Below are positions 1 through 5,713 of a DNA stretch of 14,571 nt, in pieces (the stretch's first letter is position 1; every line of letters begins with the position of its first letter). The stretch lies in contig JADFUQ010000121.1 of the NCBI GenBank assembly GCA_015222065.1, positions 1 through 14,571 of the forward strand, written 5' to 3'. This DNA comes from Bacteroidota bacterium (GTDB lineage: Bacteria > Bacteroidota > Bacteroidia > Bacteroidales > VadinHA17). Position numbers and translations under genes: made by a program. A model generated the notes under the pieces. That model was not told where the DNA came from, did no database searches, and was given only the letters and a program-made list of their open reading frames with translations.

Positions 1-133
1 AATATCCAAATATCAATTACCAAATGACCGAAACTGTTTTGATCATTGAATTTTTGAATATTGTAATTTATTTGAATTTTGGTACTTGTCAATTGTAATT
101 TATTTATTATTAGGTGCTTGTCATTTGTGATTT
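1..133. repeat. Degenerate heptamer-phased AT-rich repeat tract
   Basis: The tract is non-coding and made of variable 7-bp words in register. Positions 1-28 split cleanly into aatatcc, aaatatc, aattacc and aaatgac. Two related triplets of words follow: ggtactt/gtcaatt/gtaattt at 81-101 and ggtgctt/gtcattt/gtgattt at 113-133. The word caaatgac (21-28) is the reverse complement of gtcatttg (120-127), so the ends carry opposite orientations of the same vocabulary. No start codon with a usable reading frame or RNA gene is visible here. Confidence 0.6.
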
Positions 134-264
134 TTAATATTTATTATTGTGTTATAATCGTCTGATTGTTATTTACTTTTTTGTGGACTGCCGACTGATT
201 AGTTACACCTTTTTAATTATTTTATAAAGTATGTTATTATCTTGCATTCTGAAAAAGACCATCA
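134..264. other. AT-rich leader upstream of the J-domain gene
   Basis: This stretch is non-coding. It contains the 21-bp word at 186-206 that recurs inverted at 2308-2328 (listed separately). No full TAnnTTTG promoter box is found; the nearest candidate, TATCTTGC just before the gene, lacks one T, so the promoter of the J-domain gene is not assigned. Confidence 0.4.
186..206 (+). repeat. 21-bp word, inverted copy of 2308-2328
   Basis: The word begins gactgccgactg and ends attagttac. It is an exact reverse complement of positions 2308-2328. It contains the heptamers ccgactg and attagtt in register, so it belongs to the same heptamer-repeat family as the cysH upstream tract. The two copies flank the J-domain, unknown-protein and cysH genes. 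Confidence 0.8.
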
Positions 265-837
265 ATGCTTCGTCAATATTTAAATATTCTGGAAGTTTCT
301 TCGAATTCAGGAATTCTTGAAATTAAAAGGGCTTTCAGGAAAAAAGCAAAACAGTTTCATCCTGACCTGAATAAGGATTCCGGTGCACAGGATGAATTTA
401 TTCTTGTGAATGAAGCATATGAGTTTTTAATGAAACACTATAATCAACCCGGATTCAGATCGAAAAAAACTCCTGAGGAAAGATATCGTGACTGGGTTAA
501 AAAAGAAAAAGCGAAAGCAAGGAAACATGCTGCACGCCAGGCGCAGAGACAGTTTGAAAAATACAGAAATTCAAAACTATACAAAACTGCAAACCTGCTT
601 TATTCAATTTATGATTATTTTGTACTGGTTATTGGTTTATTAATACTTTTTGCTGCAATATTTGGATTGCATCTTCAGAAAGATTTCGAAGAAGGCTATA
701 CTCTTAGTTCTGTTATTGCCGGTGTTTTCCTGATAATTATTGGAGGAATATTTATAAGTTTTTCCATAATGAGCATACGAAGCAGAAAAGAAGCATTTAA
801 AAAAAGCCGGAAATACTATTCCGGACAATCTTTATGA
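265..837 (+). CDS. Membrane-anchored J-domain (DnaJ-like) protein
   Basis: This 190-aa protein starts with a J-domain (about residues 3-58) carrying the invariant HPD tripeptide at 32-34. The preceding basic helix II (KRAFRKKAKQ) is the normal Hsp70-binding surface. A Lys/Arg/Ala-rich linker (about 67-106) leads to two hydrophobic segments (about 112-136 and 146-170), joined by a short acidic loop, and then a basic C-terminal tail. There is no Gly/Phe-rich region, zinc finger or substrate-binding domain, so it is not DnaJ itself. By family knowledge it should stimulate the ATPase of DnaK. The anchors suggest it recruits DnaK to the inner face of the cytoplasmic membrane (inference). The ATG at 265 begins directly at the J-domain, which supports this start. 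No Shine-Dalgarno sequence is visible. Confidence 0.88.
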   Translation: MLRQYLNILEVSSNSGILEIKRAFRKKAKQFHPDLNKDSGAQDEFILVNEAYEFLMKHYNQPGFRSKKTPEERYRDWVKKEKAKARKHAARQAQRQFEKYRNSKLYKTANLLYSIYDYFVLVIGLLILFAAIFGLHLQKDFEEGYTLSSVIAGVFLIIIGGIFISFSIMSIRSRKEAFKKSRKYYSGQSL

Positions 838-862
838 TAATTATATACTTATTTATCCCCGG

Positions 863-906
863 GTTCTTAATAAAAAACAGTAATTTTATTGTGGATTATT
901 AAGAAC
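863..906 (+). other. Long near-perfect hairpin between two genes
   Basis: The 11-bp arms gttcttaataa (863-873) and ttattaagaac (896-906) are exactly complementary. Inside them a second stem can form between 877-882 and 887-892, with one G-U pair and a 4-nt loop, separated by a 3x3 internal loop (874-876 / 893-895). No T-run follows, so it is not a classical intrinsic terminator. It lies 26 bp after the J-domain stop codon and 37 bp before the next start. It could be an mRNA 3'-end stabiliser, an attenuating leader structure or an operator. Confidence 0.6.
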
Positions 907-943
907 ATAGCTTCGTAAATTAATTTAAAAAGCAATATTTGAA

Positions 944-1471
944 ATGAAAGAAAAAGAAATTGGATTAATAAAAAAGCAGATAGAAAAACTTGATAATAAA
1001 GATTTTGATCTGGAAGCATGGAAAATATCCACCATTCTGATTCTTGAAAGAGTTTTTGGGTACGATTCATCAAAAATCATTAAAATCAAGAATATCCATC
1101 AGGATCTAAGCAGCTGGTCATTACGAGATACACTGGGAACTTCAAGCGGCTATGATGCATCAAAGAAATACGGAAAAGAGATTCTTGAAGCATGCATCAT
1201 GGAACTCGAAACATTAGGAGCACCCGGCAATATAAAGAAAAGTACAAAACCCGAATCTCTCCCATTTGAAGTATTACTGGAAAGTCTTGAGAATGAACTG
1301 AAAGTATCTCAATTCAATAGTTTAATAAAGATCAGCAATATAAAAGATAAGCAGGAAAGAGAAAGTAAGCTAACAAATTTTTTATCAGATCTGGATAATG
1401 AAATTATCCTGCAGATGTTGGCAAATATCCTGAGTCACAAAAAAGTTGTCGAGATAATGCAAACACAGTAA
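944..1471 (+). CDS. Unrecognised 175-aa cytoplasmic protein
   Basis: I do not recognise a named family with confidence. The protein is hydrophilic, Lys/Glu/Ile/Leu-rich and predicted almost entirely helical, with no signal peptide or membrane segment. The N-terminal third has a motif-like stretch (DFDLEAWK, residues about 20-27, then SSWSLRDTLG near 56-65) that looks like a conserved signature rather than random sequence. The C-terminal half (about 105-175) reads as amphipathic helices. Codon use and A/T content match the neighbours, and the frame is uninterrupted. It ends 19 bp from the convergent cysH stop and follows the J-domain gene on the same strand, with a strong hairpin between them. 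No function can be assigned. Confidence 0.75.
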   Translation: MKEKEIGLIKKQIEKLDNKDFDLEAWKISTILILERVFGYDSSKIIKIKNIHQDLSSWSLRDTLGTSSGYDASKKYGKEILEACIMELETLGAPGNIKKSTKPESLPFEVLLESLENELKVSQFNSLIKISNIKDKQERESKLTNFLSDLDNEIILQMLANILSHKKVVEIMQTQ

Positions 1472-1479
1472 CCGGGTTT

Positions 1480-1506
1480 CGGGGTTCGGATTATTCTCCC
1501 CGATTT
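1480..1506 (+). terminator. Weak terminator-like hairpin between convergent genes
   Basis: The stem cgggg (1480-1484) pairs with ccccg (1498-1502) across a 13-nt loop and is followed by attttt. It would serve the plus-strand gene ending at 1471 and overlaps the 3' end of the opposite cysH reading frame. The long loop and short stem make this tentative. Confidence 0.3.
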
Positions 1507-2207
1507 TTATGCAACCCACATTCCTTTTTCTCAGGTTCTTCCCACCACCATCTGCCTGCTCTCACATCCTCTCCCGGTTTTATTGCTCTTGTACATGGCT
1601 GGCACGAAATACTAGGATATCCATTATCATGCAATGAGTTATAAGGTATATTATACTTATTAATATATTCCCATACCTGCTCTTCTGTCCATTTATAAAC
1701 CGGATTTACCTTTATAAGATCGTTCTGCTCATCCCATTCCACAACTTGTGTGGCATAACGTGAAACCGACTGGTCTCTCCGTATTCCACAAATCCATGCA
1801 TCAATACCTGAAAAAGCTCTTTTTGATGGTTCAATTTTCCTGGTATGACAGCAAAGCTCCCTTTTCTCAACACTATCATAGAACAGGTTTATGCCAAATT
1901 CATTAACCATCTTTTCAACTTTTTCTGCATCAGGGAAAAAAATATTTATCTTAACAGTATAGGTCTTCATAGTTCTACTGATTAAATTATATGTTTCCGT
2001 GAACAACCTTCCTGTATCAAGAGTAAAAATAAATGTATCGGGATCGATATCAGCGATCATTTTGGTCAATACCTGATCTTCTGCTCCTAAACTTGTTCCA
2101 AATGCGGTTTTTCCGTCAAAATCTTTCAGGAAGTATCTAATTACTTCCCCGGGTGAAGAATTCCGAAATCTCGCGTTTAGCTCATTAACAATTTTGTTGC
2201 CTGCCAT
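1491..2207 (-). CDS. cysH: Adenylyl-sulfate (APS) reductase, CysH family, [4Fe-4S] type
   Basis: This 238-aa protein of the PAPS/APS reductase family reduces activated sulfate to sulfite with thioredoxin or glutaredoxin as donor, in cytoplasmic assimilatory sulfate reduction. Visible motifs are the modified P-loop region SLGAEDQ (39-45), LDTGRL (63-68), the Cys119-Cys120 pair in RELCCHTRK, GIRRDQS (141-147), the CxxC pair Cys202/Cys205 in SCQPCTR, and the C-terminal ECGLH with Cys230 as the expected catalytic thiol. The CC plus CxxC set is the family hallmark of [4Fe-4S] enzymes that prefer APS over PAPS, so EC 1.8.4.10 is favoured over 1.8.4.8. Length is normal. It stands alone here: no cysD, cysN, cysK or sulfite reductase gene is adjacent. 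A perfect TAnnTTTG box lies 18 bp upstream of the ATG. Confidence 0.93.
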   Translation of the reverse strand: MAGNKIVNELNARFRNSSPGEVIRYFLKDFDGKTAFGTSLGAEDQVLTKMIADIDPDTFIFTLDTGRLFTETYNLISRTMKTYTVKINIFFPDAEKVEKMVNEFGINLFYDSVEKRELCCHTRKIEPSKRAFSGIDAWICGIRRDQSVSRYATQVVEWDEQNDLIKVNPVYKWTEEQVWEYINKYNIPYNSLHDNGYPSISCQPCTRAIKPGEDVRAGRWWWEEPEKKECGLHKNRGE

Positions 2208-2225
2208 AGCTATTTTTTAAACCTA

Positions 2226-2252
2226 CAAAAATACAATCTTTTTGTCGGCAAA
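2226..2252 (-). promoter_or_regulatory. Putative Bacteroidota-type promoter of cysH
   Basis: Read on the minus strand, TATTTTTG (complement of 2226-2233) matches the -7 consensus TAnnTTTG exactly. A TTTG that could serve as the -33 element is the complement of 2249-2252. The 15-bp spacer is shorter than the usual 17-23 bp, so the -33 assignment is uncertain. The box sits 18 bp before the cysH ATG, implying a very short leader. Confidence 0.45.
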
Positions 2253-2307
2253 TTGAAATAATTTGAGGATTTGTTGCATCCCAATATCTCATTAGTATGA
2301 AATAAAG

Positions 2308-2352
2308 GTAACTAATCAGTCGGCAGTCAACAGTCGGCAATTGGTAGTCGAC
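2308..2352. repeat. Heptamer tract (agtcggc-type) including inverted 21-bp word
   Basis: From 2311 to 2352 the sequence divides exactly into six 7-bp units: actaatc, agtcggc, agtcaac, agtcggc, aattggt, agtcgac. Positions 2308-2328 are the exact reverse complement of 186-206. The tract lies between the divergent cysH and CPBP genes, outside both predicted promoters. Confidence 0.75.
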
Positions 2353-2409
2353 TTAAAAATGTAAAATATAATGAGATTAGCCATAGAAGGCACTTTAAAC
2401 TTTAGCCCC

Positions 2410-2457
2410 TTTAGTCACTTATAACTTTAGTCACTTCTTCATTTAGTCATTCCAAAC
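2410..2457 (+). repeat. 16-bp tandem repeat, three units; first 30 bp repeated at 4338
   Basis: Three consecutive 16-bp units all start with tttagtca (2410-2425, 2426-2441, 2442-2457). The first two are identical in their first ten bases and the third decays after tttagtcatt. Positions 2410-2439 recur exactly and in the same orientation at 4338-4367, upstream of another gene. The tract is non-coding. Confidence 0.75.
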
Positions 2458-2492
2458 CTAAGACACTGGATAGTTACAAATAAAATCAAATA

Positions 2493-2525
2493 TTGTATTT
2501 AAATTCGTTGAAATATGTATTTTTG
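2493..2525 (+). promoter_or_regulatory. Putative promoter of the CPBP-SDR pair
   Basis: TATTTTTG at 2518-2525 is an exact match to the Bacteroidota -7 box TAnnTTTG. TTG at 2493-2495 lies 22 bp upstream, within the 17-23 bp range described for this group. The ATG follows 32 bp after the -7 box. The rest of the 350-bp gap (2208-2557) holds only the two repeat tracts and the opposing cysH promoter. Confidence 0.5.
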
Positions 2526-2557
2526 AAGCTATGTTCTAATAAAAGTCGGAAACAAAT

Positions 2558-3277
2558 ATGGATCCAATAAACATGGAAGAAGTTTTTTCGCGAAATGTAA
2601 TCATCCCCATTCTATATGTTTTATTTTCGTCACTTGCTTTGTTTTCAATAATTCAGGTATATAGGAAAAGTGATAAAGCGAAAAATGTCCGTCCGGTTAT
2701 CTTTATCAGACTTTGTGGTATGGTTCTATTCGGATTAATACCTGTATTATTTCTTTGGATGCTCCCCGACTATACAATATCTCAACTTGGCTTAAATGTA
2801 AACAGGTTTGCCGATTCATTAATATGGATTATAATCCTGGGAGCATTTCTTATTTCTATGAATTTCTTTCTTACCCGTAACCCAAAAAATTTAAAAAACT
2901 ATCCTCAGATACAAAGAGAATCCTGGGATTTTTATCTTATTCTGATCAATACCCTGAGCTGGGCAGGTTATCTTTTTGCTTATGAATTTATGTTCAGAGG
3001 ATTACTACTATTCCCACTTGTAAATCATTTGGGAATTGTAGCAGCAATAATAATTAACACAATTCTATATTCAGCCACCCATTTCTATAAAGGCATACAG
3101 GAGGTAATTGGTGCAATCCCCCTTGGTATTGTTTTGTGTTTACTTACAATTGAATATGGGAATATCTGGATTGCATTCTTCTCTCATTTATGCCTGGCAT
3201 TTTCTGGTGAATTTTTTGTATTATTAAGACGCCGGAAAATGATGGTACAGTACGAAAAACAAATGTCAGGCAGGTAA
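2558..3277 (+). CDS. CPBP-family (CAAX/Abi) intramembrane protein
   Basis: This 239-aa polytopic protein has hydrophobic segments at about 13-34, 48-69, 87-105, 125-142, 157-172, 184-200 and 203-223. The second half carries the three short CPBP motifs: YEFMFRG (E143, R147), SATHFYKG (H175) and SH at 209-210 (H210). These residues correspond to the EExxxR, FxxxH and late His motifs of CAAX-type glutamate intramembrane proteases (PF02517). The first Glu of EExxxR is Tyr142 here, so only one motif-1 Glu is present. Either a single Glu is enough in this subfamily or the protein is not proteolytic. It acts in the cytoplasmic membrane and the substrate is unknown. The stop overlaps the next ATG by one base (TAATG), a sign of translational coupling to the SDR that follows. 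Confidence 0.85.
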   Translation: MDPINMEEVFSRNVIIPILYVLFSSLALFSIIQVYRKSDKAKNVRPVIFIRLCGMVLFGLIPVLFLWMLPDYTISQLGLNVNRFADSLIWIIILGAFLISMNFFLTRNPKNLKNYPQIQRESWDFYLILINTLSWAGYLFAYEFMFRGLLLFPLVNHLGIVAAIIINTILYSATHFYKGIQEVIGAIPLGIVLCLLTIEYGNIWIAFFSHLCLAFSGEFFVLLRRRKMMVQYEKQMSGR

Positions 3278-4254
3278 TGAAAATTTTTATCACAGGAGCA
3301 ACCGGATTTATTGGCTCAAATCTGACAAAAAGGCTGATTGAAGAAGGTTATACCGTGCATGCATTAATACGGAACCCGGCAAAATCAAAAAAAATAAATT
3401 TCGAAAATGTTTTCTTTAAAAATGGGGATCTTCTTAATTCAGATTCACTTTACCAGGGGATGAAAGGGTGTAAAGAGGTATATCATCTGGCTGCATTTGC
3501 AAGACCATGGGCAAAACAGCGGGATACTTATTATAAAATCAATGTTCAGGGTACTTTAAATGTTCTTTTAGCTGCAATAAAAGCAGGAGTAAGAAAGGTT
3601 GTAATTACCTCAACTGCAGGAGTATTAGGGCCTTCTAAAGAGGATATAATCACAGAAAATTCAGGCAGTAACTATCTCCCTTTTACCGAGTATGAAAAAT
3701 CAAAGATATTAATGGAAGAAAAAGTCTGGCAATTACCGAAACAACAGACTCAGGTAGTAATTGTTCTTCCTTCCAGGCTTTATGGTCCGGGTGAGCTTAC
3801 AGTAAGTAACAGTGTTACTAAACTAATAAAGCTTTATAGTAAAGGATTATGGCGACTAATACCCGGTAATGGGCAGAGCATTGGTAACTATGTATTTATA
3901 AACGATGTGTTAGACGGATTAATTCTGGCAATGAAGAAAGGAAGATCTGGAGAGAGATATATTATCGGAGGTCAGAATTTAACTTATAATGAATTTTTTG
4001 AAACTCTTGGTAAAGTACTTGGAAAAAACAGGTTTATGATTAAAATCCCTTTGAAAATAATACTGTTTATTTCAAAAATTCAGCTACATTTAGCTGAACT
4101 TACCGGCAAACCACCGGTAATTACATCGGTCTGGGTAAAAAAATACTATCATTCGTGGGCTATTTCAAGCAATAAAGCAAAAAATGAGTTGGGGTATCAA
4201 ATAACACCAATACATGAAGGTATTAATAAAACCCTGGAATGGTTAAAAGAATAG
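3277..4254 (+). CDS. NAD(P)-dependent epimerase/dehydratase (extended SDR, HSD3B-like)
   Basis: This 325-aa enzyme has an N-terminal Rossmann fold with TGATGFIG (residues 6-13, GxxGxxG cofactor motif). It also has HLAAFARPW (70-78), catalytic Ser/Thr at 111-113 (TST) and the YxxxK pair Tyr139/Lys143 in YEKSK. PSRLYGPGE (165-173) is the usual substrate-side loop of extended SDRs. The overall pattern, including a late NYVFINDVLDGLILAM segment and a hydrophobic patch near 255-275, resembles 3-beta-hydroxysteroid dehydrogenase/isomerase, dihydroflavonol reductase or HpnA-like members. The substrate could be a nucleotide sugar, a 3-hydroxy lipid or a polyketide/terpenoid. The acidic residue expected after beta-2 is replaced by Arg32 (ALIRNP), which favours NADP (inference). 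The start is fixed by the 1-bp overlap with the CPBP stop. Confidence 0.88.
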   Translation: MKIFITGATGFIGSNLTKRLIEEGYTVHALIRNPAKSKKINFENVFFKNGDLLNSDSLYQGMKGCKEVYHLAAFARPWAKQRDTYYKINVQGTLNVLLAAIKAGVRKVVITSTAGVLGPSKEDIITENSGSNYLPFTEYEKSKILMEEKVWQLPKQQTQVVIVLPSRLYGPGELTVSNSVTKLIKLYSKGLWRLIPGNGQSIGNYVFINDVLDGLILAMKKGRSGERYIIGGQNLTYNEFFETLGKVLGKNRFMIKIPLKIILFISKIQLHLAELTGKPPVITSVWVKKYYHSWAISSNKAKNELGYQITPIHEGINKTLEWLKE

Positions 4255-4266
4255 TTTTTGTGTAAC

Positions 4267-4336
4267 GAAGTAAATGAGTAAATAATTAAATGATAAAATG
4301 AGAAGAGGGGACGACTCACGATTCACGATTCTTAAA
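4267..4336. repeat. Heptamer-phased repeat tract, ten units
   Basis: Ten consecutive 7-bp units can be read in one register, from gaagtaa (4267-4273) and atgagta through ggacgac and the identical pair tcacgat, tcacgat (4316-4329) to tcttaaa (4330-4336). Most early units are variants of aaatgaN. The tract lies in the 127-bp spacer between two co-directional SDR genes and is non-coding. Confidence 0.65.
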
Positions 4337-4337
4337 T

Positions 4338-4367
4338 TTTAGTCACTTATAACTTTAGTCACTTCTT
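4338..4367 (+). repeat. 30-bp exact direct repeat of 2410-2439
   Basis: The sequence begins tttagtcacttataac and ends tttagtcacttctt, identical over 30 bp to 2410-2439 and in the same orientation. It ends 14 bp before the ATG of the SDR gene at 4382, so it would lie in that gene's leader or promoter region. The other copy is 118 bp upstream of the CPBP gene. Confidence 0.85.
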
Positions 4368-4381
4368 TATTTGTTATAGTT

Positions 4382-5179
4382 ATGAAAAATACTTACTACG
4401 TATTAATTACCGGGGCAAGTAAAGGAATTGGCAGAGCACTTGCAGTCGAGTGTGCCAAAAGAGGTATGAATCTGGCACTTATTTCACTCCCGGATGAAAA
4501 TCTTGAAGAATTATCAACTGAACTTGCCGGAAAATACAACATTAAAACATGTTATAAAACCATCAATCTTACAGATAGTAAAGCACCGGAAATAATTCTT
4601 AACTGGTGTATTGAGAACAAATTAATGGTAAATACACTAATTAATAATGCAGGTTTTGGCTGTGTTGGCCATTTTGAAAATCAATCTTCCGGGTTCTACA
4701 TGCAAATGATCAATCTAAATGTAAATTCAGTAGTATTATTAACCCGGTTGTTCCTGCCTGACCTGAAAAAAAATTCTCCATCCCATATCCTTAACCTGGG
4801 CAGTATTGCATCATTCTACCCAATACCTTATAAAACAGTGTATTCTGCAACTAAAATCTTTATCTATTCTTTTTCCAGAGCACTACGTGAAGAACTACGG
4901 CCATTTAACATTAATGTCAGTATTTTGTGTCCCGGTCCGGTAATTACAAATTCTGATGTAATAACAAGAACACTTCAGCAGGGGAAAATTGGAAAATGGT
5001 CAGCTTTACCACCAAAAAGGGTTGCAGCTATCGCTATTAAGAGGATGCTTCGTAAAAAGTTTATTATTATTCCTGGCTTTTTAAGCAAAATAAGTTTTTA
5101 TGCAGAAAAGATTGTCCCAATGTCTATAAAACAAAAACTGACAGCCCGTATTTTTATAAAAACCAACAAGGAAACATGA
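4382..5179 (+). CDS. Classical short-chain dehydrogenase/reductase (SDR)
   Basis: This 265-aa NAD(P)-dependent oxidoreductase has all classical SDR elements: TGASKGIG (10-17) for cofactor binding, NNAG (88-91), catalytic Ser141, the YxxxK pair Tyr154/Lys158 (YSATK) and CPGPV (183-187). The region around residues 35-75 and the basic-hydrophobic C-terminal extension (about 222-262, rich in Lys and Ile/Phe) resemble membrane-associated members. Those include 17-beta-HSD type 12-like or DltE/YqjQ-like 3-ketoacyl reductases, which hints at a lipid or long-chain substrate (inference). It follows the CPBP/extended-SDR pair on the same strand after a 127-bp repeat spacer. It may share their pathway but probably has its own signal for transcription. 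Confidence 0.9.
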   Translation: MKNTYYVLITGASKGIGRALAVECAKRGMNLALISLPDENLEELSTELAGKYNIKTCYKTINLTDSKAPEIILNWCIENKLMVNTLINNAGFGCVGHFENQSSGFYMQMINLNVNSVVLLTRLFLPDLKKNSPSHILNLGSIASFYPIPYKTVYSATKIFIYSFSRALREELRPFNINVSILCPGPVITNSDVITRTLQQGKIGKWSALPPKRVAAIAIKRMLRKKFIIIPGFLSKISFYAEKIVPMSIKQKLTARIFIKTNKET

Positions 5180-5186
5180 TTCATCT

Positions 5187-5206
5187 TTTGAATGATTGAA
5201 TTCAAA
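5187..5206. terminator. AT-rich hairpin between convergent genes
   Basis: Arms tttgaat (5187-5193) and attcaaa (5200-5206) are perfectly complementary around a 6-nt loop, in the 40-bp gap between the convergent SDR and SiaC-like genes. It could end transcription in both directions, but neither side has a T-run, so support is modest. Confidence 0.35.
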
Positions 5207-5219
5207 TACAAAAAATAAT

Positions 5220-5591
5220 TCAGGATTCAATAAAGTTGAAAGAAGTTTTTAGGATAGAAGCATAATACTCGCCACGTTCAAGAATATCATCATCACCTTC
5301 TTCATAATGCCAGTTAACAACAAGTTTTTTACCCTTATTAAGCAAAAGTCCGAGACGTTTAAGAATCTTTAGGATATATCTGGCCGATCCACTGTTAAAA
5401 TATTCTAATTCAATATTAACATTGGTTGTTTCTGCAGGATTTTGGCAATAATTTTCAATCCAATCACACAAAGGATCAAAAAATTTTGAGGGATCTTCGT
5501 GGATGGAACGTCCACTAATATCAATTTTGCCTGCCGGATTAAAAGTTATTTCCGGGATAATTTGTGATCCATCTCGGGTTAATACATCCAT
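5220..5591 (-). CDS. SiaC-family regulatory phosphoprotein (DUF1987)
   Basis: This 123-aa protein matches the DUF1987/SiaC pattern along its full length: TPEI-like start (IIPEITFNPAGKIDISGRSI, about 11-30), FDPLCDWIENYCQNP (38-52), the central ELEYFNSGSARYILKIL (61-77) and a C-terminal WHYEEGDDDILERGE (94-108). SiaC of Pseudomonas is an anti-sigma-antagonist-like partner. A Ser/Thr kinase phosphorylates it and a PP2C-type phosphatase (SiaA) dephosphorylates it, and it controls diguanylate cyclase activity and aggregation. The phosphosite region aligns with FNSGS, so Ser67 or Ser69 is the likely acceptor (inference). No kinase, SpoIIE-type phosphatase or GGDEF gene is present nearby, so this copy is an orphan and its partner is unknown. 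An exact AT palindrome (5615-5628) lies 24-37 bp upstream of its ATG. Confidence 0.85.
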   Translation of the reverse strand: MDVLTRDGSQIIPEITFNPAGKIDISGRSIHEDPSKFFDPLCDWIENYCQNPAETTNVNIELEYFNSGSARYILKILKRLGLLLNKGKKLVVNWHYEEGDDDILERGEYYASILKTSFNFIES

Positions 5592-5713
5592 TTTATAAAA
5601 TTATCTCTGAATGTAAATATATATATTTGTATTGAGAAACTGAAATCTACCTCACCTAATTGCCTTATCCGGTCAATTTTTTCTCCGGAAACCGGTCCTT
5701 TCCATTCTGAAAA

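Noticed and set aside
863..906. Intrinsic terminator of the J-domain gene
   Set aside because: The hairpin is strong but followed by catagcttcg rather than a T-run.
2410..2457. CRISPR array
   Set aside because: The units are 16 bp and directly adjacent with no unique spacers, and no cas genes are present.
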